A stretch of DNA of 64,000 bases from Falsirhodobacter sp051195255. GTDB lineage: Bacteria; Pseudomonadota; Alphaproteobacteria; Rhodobacterales; Rhodobacteraceae. Each line of letters begins with the position of its first letter. Within the stretch, counting starts at the first letter, position 1. Shown here piece after piece: positions 15,925 to 25,712 of the stretch. The stretch is from the NCBI RefSeq assembly GCF_051195255.1, contig NZ_JBNJLK010000004.1, forward strand, positions 124,001-188,000. The letters are read 5' to 3'. Position numbers and translations under genes: made by a program. Below the pieces are notes generated by a model that saw only the letters and a program-made list of their open reading frames with translations, was not told where the DNA came from and searched no databases.

Positions 15925-16680
15925 TCACTGCGGCGGCTGTCCGTTCGACGCCATCACGCCGCCGTCGACGGGCAGGTTCACCCCGGTGATCAGCCGCGCG
16001 TCGTCCGAAGCCAGGAACGCCATGGCCGCCGCGACACCGGCGGGATCGGCCGGCGCTTCCAAGGGCTGGCGTTCGCGGAACTTGGCCATCAGCGCCTCGT
16101 TCTCCAGCATGTCCTTGGTCATGTCGGACTTGGTCAGCGCCGGGTTGACGGCGTTCACCCGCACGCCCAGCTTCGCCCCGTCCAGCGCCAATGCGCGCAC
16201 GAGGTTCGTCACCCCGCCCTTGGACGCGTTGTAGGCGAACATCCCCCAGTCGCCGCCCAGGCCCGAAACGGAGGAGGTCATGACGACGTTCCCCTTCTTC
16301 GCCTTCAACTGGTCCCACAGAAACTTCGTCACCATGAAATAGCCGGTCAGGTTCGTCTGGATCTGCGTGTTCCAGTCCTCGACGCTCACCTCCTCGATCG
16401 TGCCACCCACGGCGATGCCGGCGTTGTTGACCAGCACATCCGCCCCGCCCAGACCTTGGACCTTCGCGGCCACCGCCTTCGCGCCGTCTTCCGTCGACAG
16501 GTCGGCCGTCATCCACTGCGTGCGGTCCGCAGGCAGGCTGCCGGCCACCTTGGCCAGTTTCTCCTCGCTCCGCGCCACCAGCAGGACCGTGGCCCCTTCG
16601 GACGAAAAGCGCCGGGCGGCCGCCTCCCCGATGCCCGAGCCTGCTCCGGTCACGACCACGATCTTGTTGTCAAAGCGCAT
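15925..16680 (-). CDS. short-chain dehydrogenase/reductase (FabG-like)
   Basis: A classical SDR of 251 residues. The nucleotide-binding motif TGAGSGIG (about 11-18), NNAG (near 90) and the catalytic Ser plus YNASK are visible, and the C-terminus has VNLPVDGGVMAS. It is an NAD(P)-dependent oxidoreductase. The substrate cannot be assigned, and annotation as 3-oxoacyl-ACP reductase would be generic. The start at 16680 is fixed by AAGGAG 7 bases upstream, so I rejected a five-codon extension. Confidence 0.85.
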   Translation of the reverse strand: MRFDNKIVVVTGAGSGIGEAAARRFSSEGATVLLVARSEEKLAKVAGSLPADRTQWMTADLSTEDGAKAVAAKVQGLGGADVLVNNAGIAVGGTIEEVSVEDWNTQIQTNLTGYFMVTKFLWDQLKAKKGNVVMTSSVSGLGGDWGMFAYNASKGGVTNLVRALALDGAKLGVRVNAVNPALTKSDMTKDMLENEALMAKFRERQPLEAPADPAGVAAAMAFLASDDARLITGVNLPVDGGVMASNGQPPQ

Positions 16681-16796
16681 TGGAAACTCCTTCAATGGTA
16701 TCGTGAAGGAAACGGAAGGCGCTTTCCGGGGTTCCGCCCTTGCACCACGTTTGTGAATGTTACATCAAACGGGGACCCATCAGGAGAGAAGACGTC

Positions 16797-17771
16797 ATGC
16801 TGGACCTGCCCGCAAAACCCACCGAGGAAATCTCTGTCCGCGAGGTTTTCGGCATCGACACCGACATGAAGGTGAAGGGCTTCGCCGAGCGCACGGACCG
16901 CGTGCCCGAGGAAGATCCCACCTACAAGTTCGATCCGGACACCACGCTCGCCATCCTTGCGGGCTTTGCCTACAACCGCCGCGTGATGATCCAGGGCTAT
17001 CACGGCACGGGGAAATCCACACATATCGAACAGGTCGCCAGCCGCCTGAACTGGCCCTCGGTGCGCGTGAACCTTGACAGCCACGTGTCCCGCATCGACC
17101 TGATCGGCAAGGACGCGATCAAGCTGATCGACGGCAAGCAGGTCACGGCCTTCCAGGAAGGCATCCTGCCCTGGGCCCTGCGCAACCCCTGCGCCATCGT
17201 CTTCGACGAATACGACGCGGGTCGCGCGGACGTGATGTTCGTGATCCAGCGCGTGCTGGAAGCCAACGGCAAGCTGACGCTTCTGGACCAGAACGAGATC
17301 ATCACCCCCCACCCGTCCTTCCGCCTGTTCGCGACAGCCAACACCGTGGGCCTGGGCGACACGACGGGCCTTTATCACGGCACCCAGCAGATCAACCAGG
17401 GCCAGATGGACCGGTGGAGCCTTGTGGCCACGCTGAACTATCTGCGTCACGACGCCGAGGTGAACATCGTCCTGTCGAAGGCCCCGCATTACAACACCGA
17501 AAAGGGCCGGAAAGAGATCGGTCAGATGGTGACGCTGGCCGACATGACGCGGACCGCCTTCATGAACGGGGACCTGTCCACCGTCATGTCGCCGCGCACG
17601 GTGATCGCCTGGGCCCAGAACGCCGAGATCTTCCGCAACATCGGCTACGCCTTCCGCCTGACCTTCCTGAACAAGTGCGACGAACTGGAACGCCAGACCG
17701 TGGCCGAGTTCTACCAGCGCTGCTTCGGCGAGGAGCTGCCCGAAAGCGCCGCCTCGACCGCAATGAAGTGA
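16797..17771 (+). CDS. cobS: aerobic cobaltochelatase subunit CobS
   Basis: An AAA+ ATPase of the CobNST complex, which inserts cobalt into hydrogenobyrinic acid a,c-diamide in aerobic cobalamin synthesis. The 324-residue protein has Walker A GYHGTGKST (near 66), Walker B IVFDEYDAG and sensor ATANTVGLGDTTG. AGGAGAG lies about 8 bases upstream of the ATG. cobT follows after 22 bases, so the two form an operon. CobN is not in the window, and no cobalamin riboswitch is apparent upstream. Confidence 0.96.
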   Translation: MLDLPAKPTEEISVREVFGIDTDMKVKGFAERTDRVPEEDPTYKFDPDTTLAILAGFAYNRRVMIQGYHGTGKSTHIEQVASRLNWPSVRVNLDSHVSRIDLIGKDAIKLIDGKQVTAFQEGILPWALRNPCAIVFDEYDAGRADVMFVIQRVLEANGKLTLLDQNEIITPHPSFRLFATANTVGLGDTTGLYHGTQQINQGQMDRWSLVATLNYLRHDAEVNIVLSKAPHYNTEKGRKEIGQMVTLADMTRTAFMNGDLSTVMSPRTVIAWAQNAEIFRNIGYAFRLTFLNKCDELERQTVAEFYQRCFGEELPESAASTAMK

Positions 17772-17793
17772 GGCGCCCGCCCCCGGAGGCATC

Positions 17794-19653
17794 ATGAGCA
17801 AACTGCCCGACAACCCCGCCGATCCGTTCAAGAAGGCCTTGGCCGAAGCGACGAAGACCATGGCCCGCGACCGGGAGCTGACCGTCAGCTACTCGGTCGA
17901 TCCGCCCGGCCTGACGCGCGAAGGGATGCGCCTGCCGCAGGTCACCCGGCGCATGACGCGGGACGAGGTGTTGCTGGCCCGCGGCACGGCGGACGCCTTC
18001 GCCCTGCGCCACCGCTATCACGACGAAGGGACCGCCGCCCGCTATGCCCCCACGGGGCAGATGGCGCGCGACATCCTGGAGGCGATGGAAACGGCCCGCT
18101 GCGAGGCGATGGGCGCGCGCGACATGCCGGGCACCGCGACCAACATCGACGCCAAGATCGCGCATGAGGCCGACCGCAAGGGCTATGGCCAGATCAAGAA
18201 GGCCGTGGACGCGCCGCTGGCCGTCGCCGCCGGTTATCTGGTGCGCCATCTGGCGACCGGGCGCGATCTGCCGCCTTCGGCCGCCAACGTCATGGACCTG
18301 TGGCGCGACCGGATCGACATGGGCGATCTGAACGGAACGCTGGACGACCAAGCGGCCTTCGCCCGCATGGCGCGCAAGATGATCGCCGACATGGGCTATG
18401 CCGACCAGTTGGGCGAAGACCCCGACATGGACGACCCGTCCGACGATTCCTCGGACGAGTCGGAGCAGGACGATCAGGAGCCCGATTCCTCGGCCGATCA
18501 GGATGGCGCGGACGACCAGCCCGACGACGCCACCCCCGAACGCAGCCAGGAAGAGCAGCAGGACGCCAGCCAGGCCCAGGTCGCGAGCGAGGAAAGCGAC
18601 GAGCAGCAGGAAGGCGAGGAAGCCGAAATGCCGGAAGGCGAGGCGCCGAACGAGCCCCCGCCCCCCGCCGTGCATTCCGACGCCGACCCGAACTACGCCG
18701 CCTTCACCACCCGCTTCGACGAGGAGATCCACGCCGAGGATCTGGCCGATCCGGTCGAGCTGGAACGCCTGCGCGCCTATCTGGACCAGCAGCTGGAGCC
18801 GCTGAAAGGCGCCGTCAGCCGTCTGGCCAACAAGCTGCAACGCCGTCTTCAGGCCCAGCAAAGCCGCTCGTGGGAGTTCGATCTGGAGGAAGGCATCCTT
18901 GATGCCGGCCGTCTGGCGCGCGTGATCGCGAACCCGACGACCCCCCTGTCCTTCAAGGTGGAGCATGACACGGAGTTCCGCGACACCTGCGTGACGCTGC
19001 TGCTGGACAATTCGGGGTCGATGCGCGGGCGTCCCATCTCCATCGCGGCGATCTGCGCGGACGTTCTGGCCCGCACGCTGGAACGCTGCCAGGTGAAGGT
19101 GGAGATTCTCGGCTTCACCACGCGCGCCTGGAAGGGCGGCCAATCGCGCGAAGCGTGGCTGGCCGACGGGCGCAAGCCCCAGCCCGGCCGCCTGAACGAC
19201 CTGCGTCACATCATCTACAAGGGCGGCGACACGCCGTGGCGGCGCGCGCGCCCGAACCTTGGCCTGATGATGAAGGAAGGCCTGCTGAAGGAAAACATCG
19301 ACGGCGAGGCGCTGGAATGGGCGCACCGCCGACTGACAGCGCGGCCCGAGGCGAGGAAGATCCTGATGGTCATCTCGGACGGGGCGCCAGTGGATGACAG
19401 CACCCTGTCGGTGAACCCCGCAAACTATCTGGAAAAGCACCTTCGCGACGTGATCGCGATGGTCGAACGCCGCAAAGCCTGCGAGCTGATCGCCATCGGT
19501 ATCGGCCATGACGTGACCCGCTATTATCAGCGCGCGGTGACGATCACCGATGTCGAACAGTTGGCGGGGGCCATGACCGAACAATTGGCCTCGCTGTTCG
19601 ACAGCGATCCGCGAAAACGCGCCCGTGTTCTGGGTATGAAGAAAGTCGGCTGA
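17794..19653 (+). CDS. cobT: aerobic cobaltochelatase subunit CobT
   Basis: The partner of CobS in the cobalt chelatase. The 619-residue protein has a helical N-terminal region and a very acidic, Asp/Glu/Gln-rich linker (about 205-300). The C-terminal von Willebrand A domain carries MIDAS motif DNSGSM starting at residue 405. This is the standard family arrangement. Its stop overlaps the next start codon as TGATG. Confidence 0.96.
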   Translation: MSKLPDNPADPFKKALAEATKTMARDRELTVSYSVDPPGLTREGMRLPQVTRRMTRDEVLLARGTADAFALRHRYHDEGTAARYAPTGQMARDILEAMETARCEAMGARDMPGTATNIDAKIAHEADRKGYGQIKKAVDAPLAVAAGYLVRHLATGRDLPPSAANVMDLWRDRIDMGDLNGTLDDQAAFARMARKMIADMGYADQLGEDPDMDDPSDDSSDESEQDDQEPDSSADQDGADDQPDDATPERSQEEQQDASQAQVASEESDEQQEGEEAEMPEGEAPNEPPPPAVHSDADPNYAAFTTRFDEEIHAEDLADPVELERLRAYLDQQLEPLKGAVSRLANKLQRRLQAQQSRSWEFDLEEGILDAGRLARVIANPTTPLSFKVEHDTEFRDTCVTLLLDNSGSMRGRPISIAAICADVLARTLERCQVKVEILGFTTRAWKGGQSREAWLADGRKPQPGRLNDLRHIIYKGGDTPWRRARPNLGLMMKEGLLKENIDGEALEWAHRRLTARPEARKILMVISDGAPVDDSTLSVNPANYLEKHLRDVIAMVERRKACELIAIGIGHDVTRYYQRAVTITDVEQLAGAMTEQLASLFDSDPRKRARVLGMKKVG

Positions 19654-21425
19654 TGTTCCAGACGTTCACCTCCACCGCCCGCCCGGAACAGGGGCCGCCG
19701 CGTCTGGCCGTCCTGCGCCAGCAGATGCGCAACGAAGGGCTGGCGGGCTTCCTCGTGCCCCGCGCCGACGTGCATCAGGGCGAATACGTGGCCCCGCGAG
19801 ACGACCGTCTGGCCTGGCTGACCGGCTTCACGGGCTCGGCGGGCTTCTGCATCGTGCTGGCGGATCAGGCGGGCGTCTTCATCGACGGCCGGTATCGCAC
19901 GCAGGTGAAGGCGCAGGTGGCGCTGGACCATTTCACGCCCGTCCCCTGGCCCGACGTCCAGCCTGGCCCGTGGATCATGGAACGCACGCATGGAGAGGTC
20001 GGCTTCGACCCCTGGCTGCACACGCAAGACGAAATCTCTAAGCTGCGGGAGGCGGGGGTGACCCTGCGTCCGGTGGAAAATTTGGTGGACCGCATCTGGT
20101 CGGACCAGCCCGCCCCGCCGCAAGGTTTGGCCTTCGTGCATCCCGATGCGCTGGCGGGCCGCACCTCGGAACAGAAGCGGCAGCATCTGGCGGCGGAACT
20201 GAAAGGCAAGGCCGCCATCCTGACCCTGCCCGACAGCATCTGCTGGCTTCTGAACATCCGGGGCGCCGACGTTCCGCGCAACCCGATCCTGCACGCCTTC
20301 GCGATCCTGCACGATGACGCGCGGGTGGACCTGTTCACCGATCCCGCCAAGGTGCCGGACGAGGTTCTGGACCACCTCGGCCCACAGGTCACCCTGCATC
20401 CGCCCACCGCCTTCACCGCCGCCCTTCGCGCGTTGAAGGGCCCCGTGCAGCTGGACGCTGCCACCGCCCCTCTTGCCCTGCGCCTGACGTTGGAAGAGGA
20501 AGGGATCAATATCCTTGGCCTCGACGATCCGTGCCGCCTTCCCAAGGCCTGCAAGACCGAGGCCGAGATCGCCGGCACGCGCGAGGCGCATCTGCGCGAC
20601 GGGGCCGCAGTCATCGAGTTCCTGGCTTGGCTGGACCAGGAGGCACCCAAGGGCCACCTGACCGAGATCGCGGTGGTGACGGCGCTGGAAAGCCATCGCC
20701 GGGCGACCAACGCGCTGCACGACATCAGCTTCGACACGATCTGCGGGGCCGGCCCGAACGGTGCCATGATGCACTACCGCGTGACCGAGGACACGGACCG
20801 CCCCGTCCAAAGGGACGAGCTGCTTCTGGTCGATTCCGGCGCGCAATACGCCGACGGGACCACCGACATCACCCGCACCATGGCCGTGGGCGATCCGGGG
20901 GACGAGGCGCGTGACGCCTACACCCGCGTTCTTCAGGGGCTGATCAACCTGTCGCGCGTGCGGTGGCCGAAGGGGCTCGCCGGCCGCGATCTGGACCCGA
21001 TCGCGCGGTTCCACCTGTGGCTGGACGGGCGCGACTTCAACCACGGCACCGGGCACGGCGTCGGCGCCTTCCTGTCCGTGCACGAAGGGCCGCAGCGGAT
21101 CAGCCGCATTTCCGAGGTGCCGCTGGAAAAGGGTATGATCCTGTCGAACGAGCCCGGCTATTACCGCGAAGGGGCCTTCGGCATCCGGCTGGAAAACCTG
21201 ATCGTGGTGGAACAGGCTCCACAGGGCGCGGACGATCGCGAACAGCTGCGGTTCGAGACGCTGACCTTCGTGCCCTTCGACCGCAGCCTGATACTGGCCG
21301 ATCGCCTGTCCCCCGACGAACGGGCGTGGCTGGACGGCTATCACGCACAGGTTCTGGAACGGGTCGGCCCGCGCCTGTCGGAGACGGCAAGGGCGTGGCT
21401 GGGGGTGGCCGCCGCCCCGCTTTAA
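19653..21425 (+). CDS. Xaa-Pro aminopeptidase (M24B, aminopeptidase P family)
   Basis: A cytoplasmic dimetal peptidase releasing N-terminal residues before proline. The 590-residue protein has the three-domain long form: two creatinase-like N-terminal domains, then the pita-bread catalytic domain. Its metal ligands are in LLVDSG, DGTTDITRT, GTGHGVGAFLSVHE, SNEPGYY and IRLENL. It is translationally coupled to cobT (TGATG), an association without an obvious functional reason. Confidence 0.92.
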   Translation: MFQTFTSTARPEQGPPRLAVLRQQMRNEGLAGFLVPRADVHQGEYVAPRDDRLAWLTGFTGSAGFCIVLADQAGVFIDGRYRTQVKAQVALDHFTPVPWPDVQPGPWIMERTHGEVGFDPWLHTQDEISKLREAGVTLRPVENLVDRIWSDQPAPPQGLAFVHPDALAGRTSEQKRQHLAAELKGKAAILTLPDSICWLLNIRGADVPRNPILHAFAILHDDARVDLFTDPAKVPDEVLDHLGPQVTLHPPTAFTAALRALKGPVQLDAATAPLALRLTLEEEGINILGLDDPCRLPKACKTEAEIAGTREAHLRDGAAVIEFLAWLDQEAPKGHLTEIAVVTALESHRRATNALHDISFDTICGAGPNGAMMHYRVTEDTDRPVQRDELLLVDSGAQYADGTTDITRTMAVGDPGDEARDAYTRVLQGLINLSRVRWPKGLAGRDLDPIARFHLWLDGRDFNHGTGHGVGAFLSVHEGPQRISRISEVPLEKGMILSNEPGYYREGAFGIRLENLIVVEQAPQGADDREQLRFETLTFVPFDRSLILADRLSPDERAWLDGYHAQVLERVGPRLSETARAWLGVAAAPL

Positions 21426-21484
21426 GGGGTGACAGCGTTAACATCCAATGTATGATGCCCCCATCGCAACAAATGGAGGTGCCC

Positions 21485-21820
21485 ATGGCGTCTGATATCC
21501 GTATCCGCAAGGTTCCGGGCCGCTGGGTCGTCCGCAGCGATGGGGCGGTTCTGGCCGAAACCTCCGACGCGCTGGAACTGGAGGAAGACACCCTTCCCCC
21601 CGTCATCTTCTTCCCGCGCGAGGATGTGGCCATGGCCTTTCTGGACGCCGAAGGCAGCGAGGCTCGCGATCTGGGCCTGACCATGCGCTTTGCGCTGGTC
21701 GACGCCTCCGCCACCACCTCCGACGTGGCGTGGAGCGTGGAAACCCCGCGCGCCGAGGCGACACGCCTTGCCGGGCACATCGCCTTCGACATGCGCAAGG
21801 TGACGGTGGAGCGGCTTTAA
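21485..21820 (+). CDS. DUF427 domain protein
   Basis: A 111-residue protein matching the DUF427 fold: an N-terminal RKVPGRWVVRSDGAVLAET strand pair, the FPREDVAMAFL block, and a C-terminal AFDMRKVTVE strand. The biochemical role of the family is unknown. The ATG at 21485 has GGAGG 5 bases upstream; an in-frame ATG at 21452 does not. Its 3' end overlaps sufE by 4 bases, convergently. Confidence 0.85.
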   Translation: MASDIRIRKVPGRWVVRSDGAVLAETSDALELEEDTLPPVIFFPREDVAMAFLDAEGSEARDLGLTMRFALVDASATTSDVAWSVETPRAEATRLAGHIAFDMRKVTVERL

Positions 21821-22224
21821 GCCGCCGCCGCCACCTCGCGGATGCGCGTGACCATCGCGCGCACCCCATTGGACCGCTGCGCCGAAAGGTGGCGGTCCAG
21901 CCCCAGCCGCGCCAGCTCGGCGGCGGCGTCGATCTTCCCGATCTCCTCCACCGGAACGCCGGCGTAAAGCGCGTGCAGCACAGCGATCAGACCACGCACG
22001 ATCAACGCGTCGCTGTCGCCTTCGAAGTCGAAGCGCGCGTTGTCGATCCGCGGGTGCAGCCAGACCTGGCTGGCGCAGCCTTCCACCTTGGTCGCCGGGG
22101 CCTTCAGCGCGTCCGGCATCGGCGGCATGGCCTTGCCCAGTTCGATCACGTGGCGATACCGCTCTTCCCAGTCGTCCAGAAACTCGAACGTGGCGGCGAT
22201 GTCCTCGAAAGCCTGCGTGGCCAT
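21817..22224 (-). CDS. sufE: SufE family cysteine desulfuration protein
   Basis: SufE accepts persulfide sulfur from SufS and passes it to the SufBCD scaffold. The 135-residue protein has the active-site Cys in VEGCASQVWL (Cys near residue 50), plus the RGLIAVLHALYAG and SAQRSNGVRAMV blocks. CAGGAGAG precedes the start. It stands alone, about 11 kb from the iscR-suf operon at 33011-40628, which itself shows no sufE. Confidence 0.93.
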   Translation of the reverse strand: MATQAFEDIAATFEFLDDWEERYRHVIELGKAMPPMPDALKAPATKVEGCASQVWLHPRIDNARFDFEGDSDALIVRGLIAVLHALYAGVPVEEIGKIDAAAELARLGLDRHLSAQRSNGVRAMVTRIREVAAAA

Positions 22225-22341
22225 GATGCTCTCCTGTTGTCCGAGAGAGAGGTATGCGAGCCATGGCCCAAGGTCCAGTGCGGCTTCCCAAGGCGTGTGC
22301 GATGGGCTAGCAACAGGGCCATGAAAAAGGAGAGTGCACCG

Positions 22342-22791
22342 ATGACCCGCCCGTTGCTTGCCGCCCTGATCCTGACGACCGTTCTTTCGGCCTGCGGGGG
22401 CCTGAACCCGGGACGATGGCTGAACTCCGGCGGGAACAGCCCGGCACCGCAGGGCATGCCCGCGGAAACGGCGAAGGTTGCGGAAGACACCCGTCCGCTG
22501 ATCCAGCAGGTGACCAGTGTCGACGTGGACCGCACGCCCGACGGCGCGATCATCCGGGCGGCCGGTCAGGCCCCGACGCTGGGCTGGTACGGTCCGGGCC
22601 TCGTGGCGCAGCCCGTGACGGGTGGCACCCTGACGCTGGACTTCCGCGTGACCGAACCCGAAGGCGATCAACCCGCCGGCACCCCGGCCACCCGCACCAT
22701 CCTTGCCGCCACCGCCGTCACGAACGAAACACTGGCCGGCGTGAACCGGATCGTGGTGCGCGGGGCGACGAACGCCCTCGCCAGCCGTTAA
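22342..22791 (+). CDS. small lipoprotein, unknown function
   Basis: A 149-residue secreted lipoprotein. The signal peptide ends in lipobox LSAC (Cys near residue 18), followed by a Gly/Pro-rich linker and a compact beta-rich domain of about 100 residues. The start at 22342 follows AAGGAG; an in-frame ATG at 22321 is less likely. It overlaps the 3' end of rnd by 4 bases, convergently. I do not recognise a named family. Confidence 0.7.
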   Translation: MTRPLLAALILTTVLSACGGLNPGRWLNSGGNSPAPQGMPAETAKVAEDTRPLIQQVTSVDVDRTPDGAIIRAAGQAPTLGWYGPGLVAQPVTGGTLTLDFRVTEPEGDQPAGTPATRTILAATAVTNETLAGVNRIVVRGATNALASR

Positions 22792-23936
22792 AGAGTCACG
22801 ACGCGGACGTTGTTGCCCTTGGCGGAAAGGGCGATCTCGCCCCGGCACAGGCGCAGCGCGTCATTGCCGAACGCTTCCATCCGCCAGCCCTTCAGGGGGG
22901 CCAGATCCCGGTCCCCCGCCGCCAGCGCGTCCAGATCCGAGGAGGAGGCGATCAGCTTCGCCGCCACGCCCAGATCCTCGGACTTGGCCTTCAGCAGGAC
23001 GCGCAGCAGGTCGGCCAGCGCGGGGTTGACCTGCACCTGATCCTTGACGGGATCGGGCTTCGGCATCTTGTCGGGCGTCATCTCCTGCCCGGCCTTCACG
23101 GCGGCAAGGATGCCGTCGGCGATGTCCCCGCGCCGCGCTTCGCGCAGCAACAGGCGCGACCGGCCCAGATCGTCCACCGTCACGGGCTTGGTCGAAGCCA
23201 GCTCCAGCAGCGCATCGTCCTTCATCACGCGGGACCGCGGCACGTTGTGGCCCTGCGCGTAGATCTCGCGAAAGCGCGCCAGTTCCTTGACGATGGCCAG
23301 AAAGCGGCCGGAATTGGTGCGCGTCTTGATGCGCAGCCAGGCATCCTCGGGGTGGACGGTGTAGGTGGCGGGATCCGTCAGGATGGCCAGCTCCTCGGTC
23401 ACCCAATGCTCCCGCCCCGACTTGCGGATCTGGGCGGACAGGTTTTCATAGATCACGCGCAGATGCGTCACGTCGGCCAGCGCGTATTCCTTCTGCGCCT
23501 CGGACAAGGGACGCCGGGACCAGTCGGTGAAACGCGACGTCTTGTCGAGGTTTTCACGGGCGATCTTGCGGACCAGCGTTTCATACCCGACCTGTTCGCC
23601 GAACCCGCAGACCATGGCGGCGATCTGCGTGTCGAACAGCGGCTTGGGGAAGACGCCGCCTTCCACGAAGAAGATTTCCAGATCCTGACGCGCCGCGTGG
23701 AAGACCTTGACCGTCTTTTCCCAGCGGAACAGGTCATACAGCGGCGCAAGGTCCATCTCCCCCTCGATCGGGTCGATCAGGACGGCCTCCCCCGAAGGCA
23801 GCGCCATCTGGATCAGGCACAGCTTGGACCAGTAGGTGCGCTCGCGCAGGAATTCCGTGTCGAGCGTGACATAAGCCTCGGCCTTGGCGCGCTGGCAGAT
23901 GTCCTCAAGCTCGGGGGTGGTGGTGATGGTCCGCAT
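22788..23936 (-). CDS. rnd: ribonuclease D
   Basis: A 3'-5' exoribonuclease involved in tRNA 3' processing. The 382-residue protein has the DEDD exonuclease domain with TLDTEFLRER (about 23-32) and the later Asp-containing YALADVTHL block. A C-terminal HRDC-like region contains LARFREIYAQGHNVPRSRVMKD, split by the helix turn. Length and domain order are typical. Confidence 0.95.
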   Translation of the reverse strand: MRTITTTPELEDICQRAKAEAYVTLDTEFLRERTYWSKLCLIQMALPSGEAVLIDPIEGEMDLAPLYDLFRWEKTVKVFHAARQDLEIFFVEGGVFPKPLFDTQIAAMVCGFGEQVGYETLVRKIARENLDKTSRFTDWSRRPLSEAQKEYALADVTHLRVIYENLSAQIRKSGREHWVTEELAILTDPATYTVHPEDAWLRIKTRTNSGRFLAIVKELARFREIYAQGHNVPRSRVMKDDALLELASTKPVTVDDLGRSRLLLREARRGDIADGILAAVKAGQEMTPDKMPKPDPVKDQVQVNPALADLLRVLLKAKSEDLGVAAKLIASSSDLDALAAGDRDLAPLKGWRMEAFGNDALRLCRGEIALSAKGNNVRVVTL

Positions 23937-24006
23937 TTCTGCCCTCTTGCCGCCGGTTTGTCCGACCTTTCCGTCCTAACCGAGATCGGGAACGGGGAAA
24001 AGCGCC

Positions 24007-24573
24007 CTAACGCGCGGCAAAGGCCCGAAGACAATCGGGGTAAAGGCGATGCTCTTCCACCAGGACGCGGGCGGCAAGATCCGCCGCCGTGTCCTGCGGC
24101 AGGACGGGCACGCGCGACTGGCCAAGGATCGGGCCGTTGTCCAGCACGGCCGTCACCTCGTGCACGGTGCAACCGGCCTCGGCGTCGCCCGCGTCGATGG
24201 CGCGCTGGTGGGTGTGCAGGCCGGGATACTTCGGCAGCAGGGACGGATGGATGTTCAGCATCCGCCCTTCGAACCGCTGCACGAAACCGGGCGTCAGCAC
24301 GCGCATGAAGCCGGCGAGGCAGACGATGTCGGGCGCGGCCGCAAGGATCGGCTCCAGCAGCGCGGCCTCGAAGGCCGCACGGTCGCCCTTGAAGGGGCGG
24401 TGATCGACGGCCGCCGTCGCGATCTCCATTTCGGCGGCCTTGGCAAGGCCGCTGGCCTGCGGATCGTTGGACGCGACCAGCACGCAGCGCGCGGGATGAT
24501 CGCCCGTCATGCTGCGGGCCAGCGCCACCATGTTGGATCCGCCGCCCGAAATCAGGATCGCGACGCGCTTCAC
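24007..24573 (-). CDS. purN: phosphoribosylglycinamide formyltransferase
   Basis: The third step of de novo purine synthesis, transferring formyl from 10-formyl-THF to GAR. The 188-residue protein begins with the ISGGGSNM loop and has the catalytic NIHPSLLPKYPG block with the conserved His. The start is a GTG at 24573 that overlaps the purM stop as GTGA, so the two are translationally coupled. Confidence 0.95.
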   Translation of the reverse strand: MKRVAILISGGGSNMVALARSMTGDHPARCVLVASNDPQASGLAKAAEMEIATAAVDHRPFKGDRAAFEAALLEPILAAAPDIVCLAGFMRVLTPGFVQRFEGRMLNIHPSLLPKYPGLHTHQRAIDAGDAEAGCTVHEVTAVLDNGPILGQSRVPVLPQDTAADLAARVLVEEHRLYPDCLRAFAAR

Positions 24574-25613
24574 AGCAGGGTGCCGGTGTAGGAGACGCCC
24601 TCGCCCTCCGTGACATGGCCAAGGCGGGTGACGGTTTCGCCCTGCCCGGCCAGCAACGCTTCGAGCGCGTCGGCGCGGTCGGCCGACACGGCCAGGATCA
24701 TGCCGATGCCGCAGTTGAAGGTCTTCAGCAGTTCGGGCTGCTGAATGCCCGATACCTCGGCCAGCCAGCGGAACACGGGCGGCAGGGTCCAAGCGTTCAG
24801 GTCGATGGTGGCGCCCAGCCCTTCAGGCAGCACGCGCGGCAGGTTTTCGGTCAGGCCGCCGCCAGTGATGTGGGCCAGCGCGTGCACCCCGCCATCCCGT
24901 ATCGCCGCCAGCGAGGGTTTCACATAAAGGCGCGTCGGCGTCAGCAGCGCGTCACCCAAGGCACCGTCCGCAAAGGGCGCCGGGGCGTCCCAGCCAAGGC
25001 CCGACATCTCCACCACCTTGCGAACGAACGAATAGCCGTTCGAATGCACCCCGTCCGAGGAAAGGCCCAGCAGAACGTCACCCGCCACGACGCCCTCCGG
25101 CAGCGCGGTCCCACGCTCCATCGCGCCGACGGCAAAGCCCGCCAGATCGAAGTCGCCCTTGTGATACATGCCGGGCATCTCGGCCGTCTCGCCGCCGATC
25201 AGCGCGCAGCCCGAGGCTTTGCAGCCCGCCGCGATGCCTTCCACGATGGCCGTCGCCTGATCCACGTCCAGCTTGCCGGTCGCGAAATAATCCAGGAAGA
25301 ACAGCGGCTCCGCCCCTTGGCAGACAAGGTCGTTCACGCACATGGCGACAAGGTCAATGCCGATCGTGTCCACGCGTCCGGTGTCGATGGCGATGCGCAG
25401 CTTTGTACCCACACCGTCCGTTGCCGCGACAAGGATCGGGTCCGAATAGCCGGCCGCCTTCAGGTCGAACAGCGCCCCGAACCCGCCCAGACCGGAGACC
25501 GTTCCGCTGCGCGCGGTCCGCTTGGCCGCCGGCTTGATACGCTCCACCAAGGCGTTGCCCGCGTCGATGTCCACGCCCGCTTCGGCATAGGTCAGTCCGT
25601 TCTTGCTTGTCAT
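24570..25613 (-). CDS. purM: phosphoribosylformylglycinamidine cyclo-ligase (AIR synthetase)
   Basis: It closes the imidazole ring in de novo purine synthesis. The 347-residue protein has family-typical TYAEAGVDIDAGN near the N-terminus, ATDGVGTK, GGETAEMPGMY and the AHITGGGLTENLPRV motif. The start at MTSKNGL matches the family; longer in-frame starts would run into the tRNA-Ile2 promoter. purN follows with a 4-base overlap. Confidence 0.97.
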   Translation of the reverse strand: MTSKNGLTYAEAGVDIDAGNALVERIKPAAKRTARSGTVSGLGGFGALFDLKAAGYSDPILVAATDGVGTKLRIAIDTGRVDTIGIDLVAMCVNDLVCQGAEPLFFLDYFATGKLDVDQATAIVEGIAAGCKASGCALIGGETAEMPGMYHKGDFDLAGFAVGAMERGTALPEGVVAGDVLLGLSSDGVHSNGYSFVRKVVEMSGLGWDAPAPFADGALGDALLTPTRLYVKPSLAAIRDGGVHALAHITGGGLTENLPRVLPEGLGATIDLNAWTLPPVFRWLAEVSGIQQPELLKTFNCGIGMILAVSADRADALEALLAGQGETVTRLGHVTEGEGVSYTGTLL

Positions 25614-25674
25614 GCCAGCCCCCAGGATCCTTTCGCCCGCGTTTAGACGATCCCCGCCCCGCACGCAACGCGGC

Positions 25675-25703
25675 TTGACCCTGCAGTCGCTTCGACGTAG
25701 GCA
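25675..25703 (+). promoter_or_regulatory. sigma-70 type promoter of tRNA-Ile2
   Basis: TTGACC (25675-25680), a 17-base spacer and TAGGCA (25698-25703) place the transcription start within a few bases of the tRNA 5' end at 25713. This geometry is usual for monocistronic tRNA genes. Confidence 0.6.
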
Positions 25704-25712
25704 CATTCTGCC

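Noticed and set aside
16681..16796. Possible cobalamin riboswitch upstream of cobS
   Set aside because: The interval is only about 115 bases, and I see neither a B12-box-like motif nor paired elements of the right layout.
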